This document shows, one piece after another, positions 37,808-45,796 of a stretch of 64,000 nt of DNA (positions are counted from its first letter, which is position 1; every line of letters starts with the position of its first letter). The DNA comes from JAFGSI01 sp041287425 (GTDB lineage: Bacteria; Chloroflexota; Anaerolineae; Anaerolineales; Villigracilaceae): NCBI GenBank assembly GCA_041287425.1, contig JBEULG010000037.1, positions 1 through 64,000 on the forward strand. Direction: 5' to 3'. The position numbers and the translations under genes were made by a program. The notes beneath the pieces are model-generated. The model was not told the origin of the DNA and searched no databases. It saw only the letters and a list, made by a program, of their open reading frames with translations.

Positions 37808-38194
37808 TCACTTGGGCGCCCCTCGCAGGCGCTCGGCCAGGTCGCGCAACTGAGTGAAACTGATCGGTTTCTGCAAGATGTAATCGGCGTTATCTTCCAG
37901 CGAGGCGGCCATGGAGGAATCGGCGGTGGCGATGATGACGATGGTCTCGGCGAAACGCGGTTCCAGGCGCAGGTAGTGGAGCACTTTGTCGCCTGCCACC
38001 TCGGGCAGGTGCAGGTCGAGCAGGACGAGGGCGGGCGGCAGGGTGTTGTGCAGGTACTTGACCGCCTCGCGGCCGTCGGCGAAATTGCGGATTTCGTAAC
38101 CGGCCATCGTCAGCGCGCCGGTGAAGATGGTGGCCTGTTTCGGGTCATCTTCGATGATGATTGCCAGCGGACGTTCGGAAAGGGGGATTCTCAT
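37808..38194 (-). CDS. Stand-alone response regulator receiver
   Basis: This 128-residue single REC domain has the acidic pair in IIIEDDPKQ, the phospho-acceptor Asp in LVLLDLHLPEVAGD, the switch Thr in IIATADSS and the Lys in YILQKPIS. It has no output domain. Its ATG overlaps the stop of the upstream 7TM histidine kinase by 4 bp, so it is very likely that kinase's partner and may act by protein contact or as a phosphate sink. It is convergent with ahcY. Confidence 0.93.
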   Translation of the reverse strand: MRIPLSERPLAIIIEDDPKQATIFTGALTMAGYEIRNFADGREAVKYLHNTLPPALVLLDLHLPEVAGDKVLHYLRLEPRFAETIVIIATADSSMAASLEDNADYILQKPISFTQLRDLAERLRGAPK

Positions 38195-40347
38195 GGCTTT
38201 TTCTCGTCTGGAGTTTTGAGCGGAAGGATAACGGTAAACGTAGCCCCCTGGCCAGGCGCGCTCTCGAGCCGAACGCTGCCGCCCATCAAGTCGGTCAATT
38301 GTTTGACAATCGAGAGGCCCAACCCCGAACCGCCAATCCGCCGGGTGGCCGTCCCATCGACCTGCTCGAAGGCCGAGAAGATTTTCTCGTGATACTCTTG
38401 GGGAATGCCGATGCCGGTATCTTTGACTTCGATGGCCCAGTGCCGTTCATCCATCGCAAAGAAGCGGACGGCGACGCTGCCCTGCTCGGTGAATTTGAGG
38501 GCATTGTTGACCAGGTTGTGGACAATTTGTTGCAGCCAGTAGTCGTCGCCGAGCAGCGTGGCAGGCAGGGCCGGGTCGATTTCGAAGGTCAGTTGCAGGT
38601 CTTTGCGGGCGGCCTGATAACTCGCCGTCGGACGCACCGATTCCACCAGCGTCAGCGGTTCGAAAGGCCGCTCGCGGATGATGACCCGGCCGGTTTCCAG
38701 TTGCGCCTGGCCAATCAGGTTGTTGACGAAGGTCAGCAATTGATTGGCGCTGTCCAGGATTTCGCGCGTTGCCTTTGCCTGGTCGGTCGTCACCGGCCCG
38801 AAGATGTTGGCTTGCAGCATCTCGGCGTAACCGATGATAGCGCCGAGGGGACTGCGCAAGTCGTGACTGACATTGGCCAGCAATTGGGTCTTGATGCGGT
38901 TGGCTTCGATGGCGGCGTCGCGCGCCTCGCGCATGGCCTGTTCGGCCTCTTTGCGGATGGAAATGTCCTGTTTGATGGCGATGTAATGGGTGATTTTATC
39001 GCCCTGACGCACCGGCGTGATGCTCATTTCTTCGTGATACAGCGTGCCATCCTTGCGGCGGTTGATGAGTTCCCCGCGCCAGACCTGCCCGGCCGAGATG
39101 GTCTCCCACAATTGCCGATAGAACTCCGGCGGCATTTGGCCGGATTTCAAGATGCTCGGTTTCTTCCCCAGCGCCTCTGGCAGGCTGTAACCGGTGAGGG
39201 CCGAGAAGGCCGGGTTGACCCACTCGATCTCGCCTTGCGGATTGGTGATGACGACGCCGTTCTGAACTGCCTCAAGGGCCATGACCTGCATCAACATCTG
39301 GGAGTCGGCTTCTCGCTGCTCGGTGATGTCGGTCAGGATCAACATCTGGCCATCTACCCGGTCGCGTGGCCCCAGAATGGGCGCGATGCGCAGACCGTAG
39401 ATGCGCTTTTGATTTCCCTTTTCCAGGTGAATCATGTGGGAGGTCTCGAAGGCGGCCTTGGTCTGAGTCTTCCAATCCACCCACGAGGGGAGCAATTGTT
39501 GAATCGGTTGGCCGAGCATTTCTGCGCTGTGACGCGCGTAGATGCGTTCGGCCGCCGGGTTGACGTCGACGATCCGGCCGCGCGGGTCGGTGACGATGAC
39601 TCCGTCGGTCATTGCATTGAAGACCGAAGTGTGAGCAATCGGCAACACATCGACCAGTTTGTAACGGGCAAAGCCAATCGTCAGAATTGCCGCTCCCAGG
39701 GTAAAGGACAGCGGCGTCCAATCCAGGTTTGCTCCTGGCAGCAGGTCGAATACGTAGAGAACGTTGCCCGACCAGGCGACCAACATGCCCAACACCATGG
39801 TGATGGCCTGTGCCCGGTAGAGCCGATGGCTGCGGATGGCGACCTCGGCAAAGAGGACCAGCGCCAAGACCAGCAAACCATAGGAATAAATGACATTGAT
39901 GTTGTACCAGCGACCATGGCCGAACGCCAGCGGGCTGAGGGCGGCGTTCGACGAAAGCCGCACCTCTGTCCAAATCCATTCGTGCGCCTGGTTGGTCCAT
40001 GCCAGGCCGAATGTGATGAGCGGGATGACCAGCAGGAGCAGGAAGCGATACCATCGCAGCCAGCCTCTGCGCCCGGTGAAATAGAGGCTGAAGACGAAAA
40101 TGGCTGGTGCGATGAAGGGAATGCCAAAATATTGCGCCTTGAGCGCCAGATATTTCAGGTCAAGAGTGGGCAGCGAGATTTCGAAAATATAGGCCAGCGA
40201 CCAGATGAGCACACAATGCAGGACCCACATCAGACTGACGGCGCCCGGCGACTTGCGAATCCGCCACAGCGTCGCCAGCATGTAAATCGAGAGTCCCAGG
40301 CTGACGACCGTCAGGGCGACGTAGATCAGATATTGCGACAGGCTCAT
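38191..40347 (-). CDS. 7TM-PAS-PAS sensor histidine kinase
   Basis: This 718-residue kinase has an N-terminal region (about residues 1-220) with seven hydrophobic helices, matching the histidine-kinase 7TM sensor type. Two PAS domains follow (about 230-345 and 350-470), the second with EIEWVNPAFSALTGYS and a PAC tail HYIAIKQDIS. HisKA has the phospho-His in NVSHDLRSPLGAIIGYAEML (about residue 495). HATPase_c has NLVNNALKFT, DTGIGIP and GSGLGLSIVKQLTDLMGG. A GGAGGG ribosome site precedes ATG 40347. It is translationally coupled to the single-domain receiver downstream. The signal sensed is unknown. Confidence 0.95.
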   Translation of the reverse strand: MSLSQYLIYVALTVVSLGLSIYMLATLWRIRKSPGAVSLMWVLHCVLIWSLAYIFEISLPTLDLKYLALKAQYFGIPFIAPAIFVFSLYFTGRRGWLRWYRFLLLLVIPLITFGLAWTNQAHEWIWTEVRLSSNAALSPLAFGHGRWYNINVIYSYGLLVLALVLFAEVAIRSHRLYRAQAITMVLGMLVAWSGNVLYVFDLLPGANLDWTPLSFTLGAAILTIGFARYKLVDVLPIAHTSVFNAMTDGVIVTDPRGRIVDVNPAAERIYARHSAEMLGQPIQQLLPSWVDWKTQTKAAFETSHMIHLEKGNQKRIYGLRIAPILGPRDRVDGQMLILTDITEQREADSQMLMQVMALEAVQNGVVITNPQGEIEWVNPAFSALTGYSLPEALGKKPSILKSGQMPPEFYRQLWETISAGQVWRGELINRRKDGTLYHEEMSITPVRQGDKITHYIAIKQDISIRKEAEQAMREARDAAIEANRIKTQLLANVSHDLRSPLGAIIGYAEMLQANIFGPVTTDQAKATREILDSANQLLTFVNNLIGQAQLETGRVIIRERPFEPLTLVESVRPTASYQAARKDLQLTFEIDPALPATLLGDDYWLQQIVHNLVNNALKFTEQGSVAVRFFAMDERHWAIEVKDTGIGIPQEYHEKIFSAFEQVDGTATRRIGGSGLGLSIVKQLTDLMGGSVRLESAPGQGATFTVILPLKTPDEKKP

Positions 40348-40400
40348 GACGGCCCTCCCGCCTCAACTATACACGATTTTCCCCTTTTTGTGTTTGCCGC

Positions 40401-40898
40401 TCAGAGCGGCCGGTGCTTGACGGCTGTCACCCGCCCGCCGGTCATTGCCTGCAATTGAGCCGGCGTCAGAGGAAAGACGGCGTTGGGTGTCCCTGCCGCC
40501 GCCCACAAGACCTCGTACTGGAGCAGGTCTTCGTCCAGATAGGTTTCCACCGGCTGCGGGTAGCCCAGCGGCGGTACCCCGCCGATGGCGAAGCCGGTGA
40601 CGCGGCGCACGAACTCGGCGTCGGCGCGGCCGATGGGTTCGCCGGCGTACCGGCTGATGACGGCCTCGTCCACCCGATTGGCGCCGCTGGTCAGCACCAG
40701 CACCGCTTTGCCGCTGGTCTGGCCGCGAAAAATCAGCGACTTGACGATTTGCCCCAGGCTGCAGCCGACCCGCTCGGCGGCCTCGGCCGAGGTGCGCGTG
40801 CTTTCGACGAACTCCACCACCTGGCAGTCGAAGCCACGCGCCCGCAGCATCTCCTGGACTTTTTGAGCGGAGGGGGTCAGGGTCGTTCGGGTTTCCAT
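40401..40898 (-). CDS. YbaK/ProRS-associated deacylase domain protein
   Basis: This 165-residue protein of the YbaK/prolyl-tRNA editing family removes wrongly attached amino acids from tRNAs. Family marks are the N-terminal AQKVQEMLRARG, the catalytic-region Lys in QIVKSLIFRGQTSGKAVLVLTSGANRVD, and the glycine-rich loop TGFAIGGVPPLG. The pattern is closest to the YeaK/ProX-like group; exact tRNA specificity cannot be told. The start ATG 40898 lies 12 bp after the nudix stop on the minus strand, in the nfsA-nudix-ybaK run. Confidence 0.92.
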   Translation of the reverse strand: METRTTLTPSAQKVQEMLRARGFDCQVVEFVESTRTSAEAAERVGCSLGQIVKSLIFRGQTSGKAVLVLTSGANRVDEAVISRYAGEPIGRADAEFVRRVTGFAIGGVPPLGYPQPVETYLDEDLLQYEVLWAAAGTPNAVFPLTPAQLQAMTGGRVTAVKHRPL

Positions 40899-40912
40899 AA
40901 CGCTTCTCCTAA

Positions 40913-41395
40913 TCAACGAATGCAGACTTCGCCGTCCGGGCGCAGGGCGTCGCGGATGCGCTCGGCGTGACCATCGAACAGGTCCATCTGGACGGCCTCT
41001 GCGACCGGCCAGAAGCGCACCTCGCTGACCTCCGCGCTGGAACGCATCTGACCGCCCTGATATTCGACCAGGAAATTCAGGGCGACCACCTGGACGCGGT
41101 TGCCATCGGGATAGACGATCAGCCGGTCGCGGTTGCTGTACACACCCGTCAGCCGTCTCACGCGGACCTGGAGGCCGGTTTCCTCGCCCACTTCGCGTTC
41201 GCAGGCCTCGGCGACCGTCTCGCCCGGCTCGATGCTCCCGCCCGGCAGACACCACAGGCCGTTGTCGGTGCGGCGGGTGAGCAGCACCTGCTGGCGGTCG
41301 GCGTCGAAGAGGACCGCCGAACACCCCAGCCGGAGCGTTCCCAGGCGGCCGATTCGCTCGCCGCTCAGCGTGTAGGTCTGACCGGCGGCGCTCAT
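40913..41395 (-). CDS. Nudix hydrolase
   Basis: This 160-residue nucleoside-diphosphate-linked moiety hydrolase has a complete Nudix box. It runs GGSIEPGETVAEACEREVG followed by EETGL and matches GX5EX7REUXEEXGU, with the metal-binding REVGEE. The C-terminus MDLFDGHAERIRDAL is typical of the MutT-like group. Substrate is unknown. Its ATG overlaps the nfsA stop by 4 bp, so it is co-translated with the nitroreductase upstream. Confidence 0.94.
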   Translation of the reverse strand: MSAAGQTYTLSGERIGRLGTLRLGCSAVLFDADRQQVLLTRRTDNGLWCLPGGSIEPGETVAEACEREVGEETGLQVRVRRLTGVYSNRDRLIVYPDGNRVQVVALNFLVEYQGGQMRSSAEVSEVRFWPVAEAVQMDLFDGHAERIRDALRPDGEVCIR

Positions 41396-42159
41396 TTCAA
41401 CCCAAACCCCTGACGTTCGATGGCTGCCCGCAGGTCGGTGCGCACGGCCTGGGCAACGCGCCTGGCGGAGTGTTCCATCCAGCCGTAATCTTCGATGATG
41501 GCCGGCTTGCCGGGGAACGGCACCTGACGGCCGTCATAGATGCCGGTGGCCCTCATCGTCCGGTCGTATTCAGCCAGGGCCTCGTCTTGGGCGGAGGCAT
41601 CGTAGCGCTGCCAGTGCAAGATGGCTTTGAGCGGCAGGCGCGGTTTGACTTTGGCCGGGCGGGCGGGCCAGCCGACGGTCATGCCGGTGATGGGGAAGGT
41701 CAGGCGCGGCAGGCCGAGCATTTCGATGACGGCCTGCGGCTGGTTGCGGATCGAGCCGATGTAACAGATGCCCAGCCCCAGCGACTCGGCGGCCAGGGCG
41801 GCGTTCTGGGCGGCGATGACGGCGTCGGTGGCGGCGATGAGAAAGGTCTCCAGGTAGGTGGTCTCCTGGGTGTAGCCGCGCAACTGGCAGGCGCGGTCGA
41901 GGCGGGCCAGGTCGGCAATCCAGGCCAGGAAGACCGGCGCTTCGGCGATGTGCTTCTGGTTGCCGCACAATTCTGCCATCCGCTGGCGGTCGGCGGGCTC
42001 GGTCAGAGCGATCACCGAGTAGGTTTGCAGGTTCGAGGAGGTCGAGGCGCGTTGTCCGGCGGCGACAATCGTCTCGATCAGCGCGGCAGGCAGCGGGTCG
42101 GGTTTGTAGTGCCGCACCGAGGCGTGACGGTGAATCAGGTCGAGGGTGGCATTTTCCAT
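41392..42159 (-). CDS. nfsA: NfsA-family NADPH-dependent nitroreductase
   Basis: This 255-residue FMN-dependent oxidoreductase of the NfsA/FRP group catalyses two-electron reduction of nitro or quinone compounds. It has the FMN-binding HRHASVRHYKPDPLP, ASTSSNLQTYSVIAL, SLGLGICYIGSIRNQP and a C-terminal SARRVAQAVRTDLR segment. ATG 42159 has GGAG 9 nt upstream; an ATG at 42183 is also in frame. A good promoter lies at 42251-42279. The nudix and ybaK genes follow in the same direction. Confidence 0.9.
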   Translation of the reverse strand: MENATLDLIHRHASVRHYKPDPLPAALIETIVAAGQRASTSSNLQTYSVIALTEPADRQRMAELCGNQKHIAEAPVFLAWIADLARLDRACQLRGYTQETTYLETFLIAATDAVIAAQNAALAAESLGLGICYIGSIRNQPQAVIEMLGLPRLTFPITGMTVGWPARPAKVKPRLPLKAILHWQRYDASAQDEALAEYDRTMRATGIYDGRQVPFPGKPAIIEDYGWMEHSARRVAQAVRTDLRAAIERQGFGLK

Positions 42160-42250
42160 GGGCAAGTTCTCCGGCGATTGCATGTCGAATAGCAGGGCGA
42201 ATCTCCACGGGGGACGGGTTTGCCCCTGGGTTTGGATGGGTTCACGACGA

Positions 42251-42279
42251 ATTGTACGCGCAAAAGCGGGTTTTGTCAT
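42251..42279 (-). promoter_or_regulatory. Promoter of nfsA-nudix-ybaK
   Basis: On the minus strand ATGACA (42274-42279), a 17-bp spacer, then TACAAT (42251-42256). Each hexamer matches the sigma-70 consensus at five of six positions. It gives a leader of about 85 nt to ATG 42159. Confidence 0.65.
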
Positions 42280-42281
42280 AG

Positions 42282-42322
42282 AGCGAAGAACCCGTTCCTG
42301 GCGACGGAACGGGTTCTTCGCT
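42282..42322. terminator. 17-bp perfect hairpin after aminotransferase gene
   Basis: AGCGAAGAACCCGTTCC (42282-42298) pairs perfectly with its complement at 42306-42322 around a 7-nt loop. It lies just after the aminotransferase stop (minus strand) and just before the nfsA promoter. It lacks a clear T-run, but the stem is very stable. Confidence 0.75.
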
Positions 42323-42334
42323 CGCGACCAGCCG

Positions 42335-43561
42335 TTATCGCTTGAGGACCAGTTCCTTGAGCACGTTGCCCAGGCGGGTAATGCCCTCGCGGATGTCGTC
42401 GGGGTTGGAGTAGGAGAAGTTGATGCGCATGGTGTTCTCGCCGCCGCCGTTCGGATGGAAGGGGCCGCCGGGGACGAAGGCCACTTTGTACTCGATGGCT
42501 CTTTTCAGCACTTCGGCTGCGTCCATGCCTTCTGGCAAGATGCCCCACAGGAACATGCCGCCCTCCGGCCGGGTCCAGCGCACCTCGGAGGGGAAGACCT
42601 CCTCCATCATTTCGAGCATGACATCGCGGCGCTCTTTGTAGGTGGCGCGGATGACCTTGACGTGTTCGTCCAGGAAGCCGCCTTTGCCCACCTCGTAGGC
42701 GACCACTTGATTGAAGGTCGCGGTGTGCAGGTCGGCGGCTTGCTTGGACTGCACCAGTTTACGGATGACCTCCTTGGGCGCAATTACCCACGCCAGGCGC
42801 AGGCCGGGGGCCAGTAGTTTGGAGAAGGTGCTCATGTAGATGACGTTGCCGCTGTAGGTGTGGCCATTATTGCCCTGGTGCTGGCTGTCCACCATGACGA
42901 CCGAGGGCAGGTGTTCGCCCTCATAGCGCAACTGGCCGTAGGGGTCGTCCTCGATGATCGGCACGCCGTAACGGTCGGCCAGTTCCACCAGTTGTTTGCG
43001 GCGTTCGAGCGCCAGGGTCGTGCCGGTCGGATTTTGGAAGTTGGGCAGGACGTAAATGAATTTGGGGCCGATGCGCAGGGCCTTTTCGAGTTCGTCCACG
43101 ATCATGCCGTGTTCATCGGAGGGGACGGAGATGTACTGCGCCCCGTAGGCGTTCCAGGCCTGGATGGCTCCCAGATAAGTGGGCGATTCGACCACGATGT
43201 GATCGCCTTGATTGATGAAGACCCGCCCGATGAAATCGAGCGCCTGCTGAGACCCGGAGGTAATCAGAATGTTATCGGGGTCCACGTTGACGCTGTAGCG
43301 GGCGGTGTGGCGGGCAATCATTTCTCGCAGCGGGCGATAGCCCTCGGTGGTGCTATATTGCAGCGCTTGCGCCCCCATGGTTTCGAGGACGACATTGCAG
43401 GCCTCCTGGAATTTCTGGACCGGGAAGACTTCGGGGGCCGGCAGACCGCCAGCGAAGGAAATGATGTCCGGCTGTTCGGTCAACTTGAGAAGTTCGCGGA
43501 TGACAGAACTGCCCATGCGCTTGGTGCGGTTCGCATAGCGATACTCCCAGGGTGTTTCCAT
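42335..43561 (-). CDS. PLP-dependent aminotransferase, LysN/2-aminoadipate type
   Basis: This 408-residue fold-type I aminotransferase has the PLP-binding TSGSQQALDFIGR, NFQNPTG, the Asp in IIEDDPYGQLRYEG, the Schiff-base Lys in YMSTFSKLLAPGLRLAW, and the C-terminal Arg in MRINFSYSNPD. It belongs to the group of Thermus LysN, an enzyme known to accept 2-aminoadipate and also leucine and other branched or aromatic amino acids. The leader contains a leucine-codon-rich peptide and a terminator, so I infer a main role in leucine (or branched-chain) transamination. An AAAGGAG ribosome site precedes ATG 43561. Confidence 0.93.
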   Translation of the reverse strand: METPWEYRYANRTKRMGSSVIRELLKLTEQPDIISFAGGLPAPEVFPVQKFQEACNVVLETMGAQALQYSTTEGYRPLREMIARHTARYSVNVDPDNILITSGSQQALDFIGRVFINQGDHIVVESPTYLGAIQAWNAYGAQYISVPSDEHGMIVDELEKALRIGPKFIYVLPNFQNPTGTTLALERRKQLVELADRYGVPIIEDDPYGQLRYEGEHLPSVVMVDSQHQGNNGHTYSGNVIYMSTFSKLLAPGLRLAWVIAPKEVIRKLVQSKQAADLHTATFNQVVAYEVGKGGFLDEHVKVIRATYKERRDVMLEMMEEVFPSEVRWTRPEGGMFLWGILPEGMDAAEVLKRAIEYKVAFVPGGPFHPNGGGENTMRINFSYSNPDDIREGITRLGNVLKELVLKR

Positions 43562-43590
43562 TCTATCTCCTTTGGTGCGGTATTTTGGAC

Positions 43591-43623
43591 AAAAAACCTG
43601 GCAGGTACACTTCACCTACCAGG
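43591..43623 (-). terminator. Attenuator terminator in aminotransferase leader
   Basis: On the minus strand CCTGGTAGGT (43623-43614) pairs with ACCTGCCAGG (43606-43597; one G-U) around a 7-nt loop, followed directly by T6 (43596-43591). It lies 30 nt before the gene's ATG, on the same strand, and behind the leader peptide. No other upstream gene on this strand needs a terminator here. Confidence 0.85.
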
Positions 43624-43642
43624 CTTTGTTGGCCTTTTTGGT
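43618..43642 (-). promoter_or_regulatory. Candidate antiterminator helix
   Basis: ACC (43642-43640) and AGGC (43635-43632) can pair with GCCTGGT (43624-43618), leaving AAAA bulged and CAACAAA as loop. The right arm overlaps six bases of the terminator's left arm, so the two helices are mutually exclusive. The left arm abuts the leader-peptide stop codon. Confidence 0.5.
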
Positions 43643-43689
43643 CATCGCAACAGGATGCCTAAGCGAAACAGACCGTGTAGTTTGGTCAT
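43642..43689 (-). CDS. Leucine-rich leader peptide (15 aa)
   Basis: A short open frame encodes MTKLHGLFRLGILLR and stop. Five of 15 codons are leucine (CTA, CTG, TTA, CTG, TTG), two of them adjacent just before the end. AAGGA lies 4 nt before the ATG, and a full promoter lies 9 nt upstream. The stop codon touches the left arm of a possible antiterminator. This matches classical amino-acid attenuation: ribosomes stalled at Leu codons would free the antiterminator, and finished translation would mask it and let the terminator form. Confidence 0.7.
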   Translation of the reverse strand: MTKLHGLFRLGILLR

Positions 43690-43698
43690 TGCTTCCTT

Positions 43699-43727
43699 AT
43701 CTTACCGACTCTGGCGGCGAAATGCAA
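43699..43727 (-). promoter_or_regulatory. Promoter of the leader peptide and aminotransferase
   Basis: On the minus strand TTGCAT (43722-43727), a 17-bp spacer, then TAAGAT (43699-43704). The start point would be near 43692, a few bases before the leader-peptide ATG. Confidence 0.65.
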
Positions 43728-43770
43728 GATAAATCATCGTTGCAGGAACATGACACCTGTCATGATTTTG

Positions 43771-43949
43771 CTTCGAAGTTGCTCTGTTGCAAACATTGGT
43801 TATCGTGTCACTGCGAGCGCAGCAGCCTGCCCAGAGCGAAGCGAAGGGAAGCAGTCTCCTCGCTTGGCAGGAGATTGCTTCGGCGGCTACGCCGCCTCGC
43901 AAAGACACTGAAATGAGATTTTGACTCCTTGCAACAGAGCCCTTCGAAG
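43771..43949. repeat. Composite inverted-repeat element
   Basis: This fills most of the only gene-free stretch over 300 bp, the aminotransferase/alr spacer 43562-44030. The outer arms are CTTCGAAG-TT-GCTCTGTTGCAA (43771-43792) and TTGCAACAGAGC-C-CTTCGAAG (43929-43949). Nested inside are GTGTCACTGCGAG/CTCGCAAAGACAC (43805-43817, 43896-43908), AAGCAGTCTCCT/AGGAGATTGCTT (43849-43860, 43869-43880) and GGCGGC-TAC-GCCGCC. The inner part resembles the widespread interspersed repeat with TGCGAG ends and AAGCAATCTCCT arms. It is non-coding. Confidence 0.8.
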
Positions 43950-44017
43950 TCCTTGAAGAAGCCGTTCGCCAGGAGGAAACGGTTTCTTCTTTGCCGGTCA
44001 ACTGCCGTCAAATCGGG

Positions 44018-44023
44018 TAGAAT
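44018..44023 (+). promoter_or_regulatory. -10 box of alr, leaderless spacing
   Basis: TAGAAT ends 7 nt before ATG 44031, with AGCGTCC between and no ribosome site. Confidence 0.5.
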
Positions 44024-44030
44024 AGCGTCC

Positions 44031-45191
44031 ATGCGCATCAACGAAGCCACGATTGCCGATGACGAGGGCGTGCGCGCCACCTGGGCCGAGGTCGATCTCG
44101 GTCGGCTGCGGGCGAATCTGGAAGCCATCCGGGCCTGGGTGCGTCCTGCCAAGGTGATGCCCATTCTCAAGGCCAATGCCTATGGGCACGGCCTGGCGGA
44201 GGTGGCGAAGTTCCTCTCGCCGCTGGTCGATTACATTGGCGTGGCGGTGCTGGAGGAGGGGATTTTGTTGCGGCGGCTGGGCGTACGCGCCCCCATCCTG
44301 GTGCTGGGCGGAATCTGGGGTGACCAGATTCCCAAATACCTGGAATACGATTTGACTCTGACGGCGCCTTCGGTCGAGCGCCTGGAACAAATCGACGCGG
44401 TTGCCCAACAGATGGGTGTGCGGGCCAGGGTGCATCTTAAGATTGATACCGGCATGGAACGCATCGGCGTCCACTATTACAATGCTTACACCTTGCAGGA
44501 GGCGGCTGTCCGCTGTTGCCGCAACGTGGAGGTGGAGGGCATTTTTTCCCACTTCGCCAACGCCGACGCCGCCGATTTGAGTCACGCCCGCCTGCAACTC
44601 GAACGCTTCGAGGAGGTGCTGCATTTCTATGAGCAGCATTCGCTGCCCATGCCTCCCTTGCGCCACATGGCCAACTCGGCGGCCCTGCTGCGACTACCGG
44701 AAAGCCACTACGACATGGTCCGGCCGGGGATTTTGCTCTACGGCGTGTACCCCTCCCCGCATGTGCCGCGCCGGCTCGAGGTCCGGCCGGCGCTGGCGTG
44801 GAAGTCGCGGGTCGTCTATTTCAAGGTGGTCCAGGCGGGGCATCCGGTCAGTTACGGTTCCACCTGGCAGTCCGACCATCCGGTGCGGGTGGTGACGGTG
44901 CCGGTCGGTTACGGGGATGGCTATTTCCGTAGCATGTCGAACCGCGCCCAGGTGTTGATTCGCGGCCGCCGCTATCCCCAGGTCGGGCGGATTTGCATGG
45001 ACCAGATGATGGTCAACATCGAATCCGATTCGGCGTACAATGGGGACGAGGTGATCTTGCTGGGCGAGGCCGACGGCGAACGGATTACGGCTGACGATTT
45101 GGCCGAATGGGCCGGCACCATCCCCTACGAAGTTCTTACCAACATCAACACGCGCGTCCCGCGCATTTATTTGCAGGATTCGAACGCATGA
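44031..45191 (+). CDS. alr: Alanine racemase
   Basis: Alr interconverts L- and D-alanine for peptidoglycan stems. The 386-residue fold-type III PLP enzyme has the PLP Lys47 in PILKANAYGHGLAEV, KIDTGMERIG, SHFANAD, MANSAALLRLPESHYDMVRPGILLYG, the second catalytic Tyr in VSYGSTW, VPVGYGDGY and GRICMDQMMV. ATG 44031 was chosen because a -10 box lies 7 nt before it. lspA starts inside its stop codon, so alr-lspA-rluD are co-translated. Confidence 0.97.
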   Translation: MRINEATIADDEGVRATWAEVDLGRLRANLEAIRAWVRPAKVMPILKANAYGHGLAEVAKFLSPLVDYIGVAVLEEGILLRRLGVRAPILVLGGIWGDQIPKYLEYDLTLTAPSVERLEQIDAVAQQMGVRARVHLKIDTGMERIGVHYYNAYTLQEAAVRCCRNVEVEGIFSHFANADAADLSHARLQLERFEEVLHFYEQHSLPMPPLRHMANSAALLRLPESHYDMVRPGILLYGVYPSPHVPRRLEVRPALAWKSRVVYFKVVQAGHPVSYGSTWQSDHPVRVVTVPVGYGDGYFRSMSNRAQVLIRGRRYPQVGRICMDQMMVNIESDSAYNGDEVILLGEADGERITADDLAEWAGTIPYEVLTNINTRVPRIYLQDSNA

Positions 45192-45796
45192 ATACATCCG
45201 CCTCCCCCGTTGAAATGACCCGCTTTGAGGCTGCTTGGAAGAAGGTCATCTCCTTTTTCCGCCGGCATGGAGCGGCGTACTTGTTCCTCTTTGCGATTGC
45301 CGGTGCCTCGGTGGGCCTCGATCAATGGACGAAAGAGTGGGTGCGCACCCACATTCCGCTGGGCGGCGATTGGCTGCCGCCCGGCCTGGAATGGCTGCTG
45401 CCGTATGCGCGTATCCGTCACTGGTACAACACCGGCTCGGCCTTTGGCTTTTTCAAAGACGGCAGCCTGCTCTTCATGATGCTGGCCATCATCGTCTCGA
45501 CCGCCATCGTCTATCTCTTCTGGCGGGTGCCGCGTCAGGAGTGGTATTTGCGGGTTGCGCTCGGTTTGCAACTGGGCGGGGCGCTCGGCAACCTGATCGA
45601 CCGGTTGCGCTTCGACGGGCGGGTGACGGATTTCATTTCGGTCGGCGAATTCGCCGTCTTCAACATCGCCGATTCTTCGATTACGCTCGGCGTGGTGATT
45701 CTGGCGCTGGGCGTCTATCTGCGCGAGCGGGCGCTGCAGAAGGCCCGCCGCCCGTTGGATGAACCTTCGTGGGCGGAAATCGTCGAGGAGGAATGA
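45188..45796 (+). CDS. lspA: Lipoprotein signal peptidase
   Basis: LspA cleaves the signal peptide of diacylglyceryl-modified prolipoproteins at the membrane. The 202-residue protein has a longer cytoplasmic head (about 30 residues) than usual and four hydrophobic helices. The two catalytic Asp motifs are GNLIDRLRFDGRVTDFI and FNIADSSITLGV. Its ATG overlaps the alr stop by 4 bp and its own stop overlaps the rluD start. With lgt at 59.8 kb and several lipoproteins, the window has two core lipoprotein steps. Confidence 0.96.
   Translation: MNTSASPVEMTRFEAAWKKVISFFRRHGAAYLFLFAIAGASVGLDQWTKEWVRTHIPLGGDWLPPGLEWLLPYARIRHWYNTGSAFGFFKDGSLLFMMLAIIVSTAIVYLFWRVPRQEWYLRVALGLQLGGALGNLIDRLRFDGRVTDFISVGEFAVFNIADSSITLGVVILALGVYLRERALQKARRPLDEPSWAEIVEEE

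Noticed and set aside
43562..43730. T-box riboswitch before the aminotransferase
   Set aside because: No T-box core (AGGGTGGNACCGCG-like) or specifier loop is visible; the leader is too short. The Leu-rich peptide and terminator fit ribosome-mediated attenuation better.
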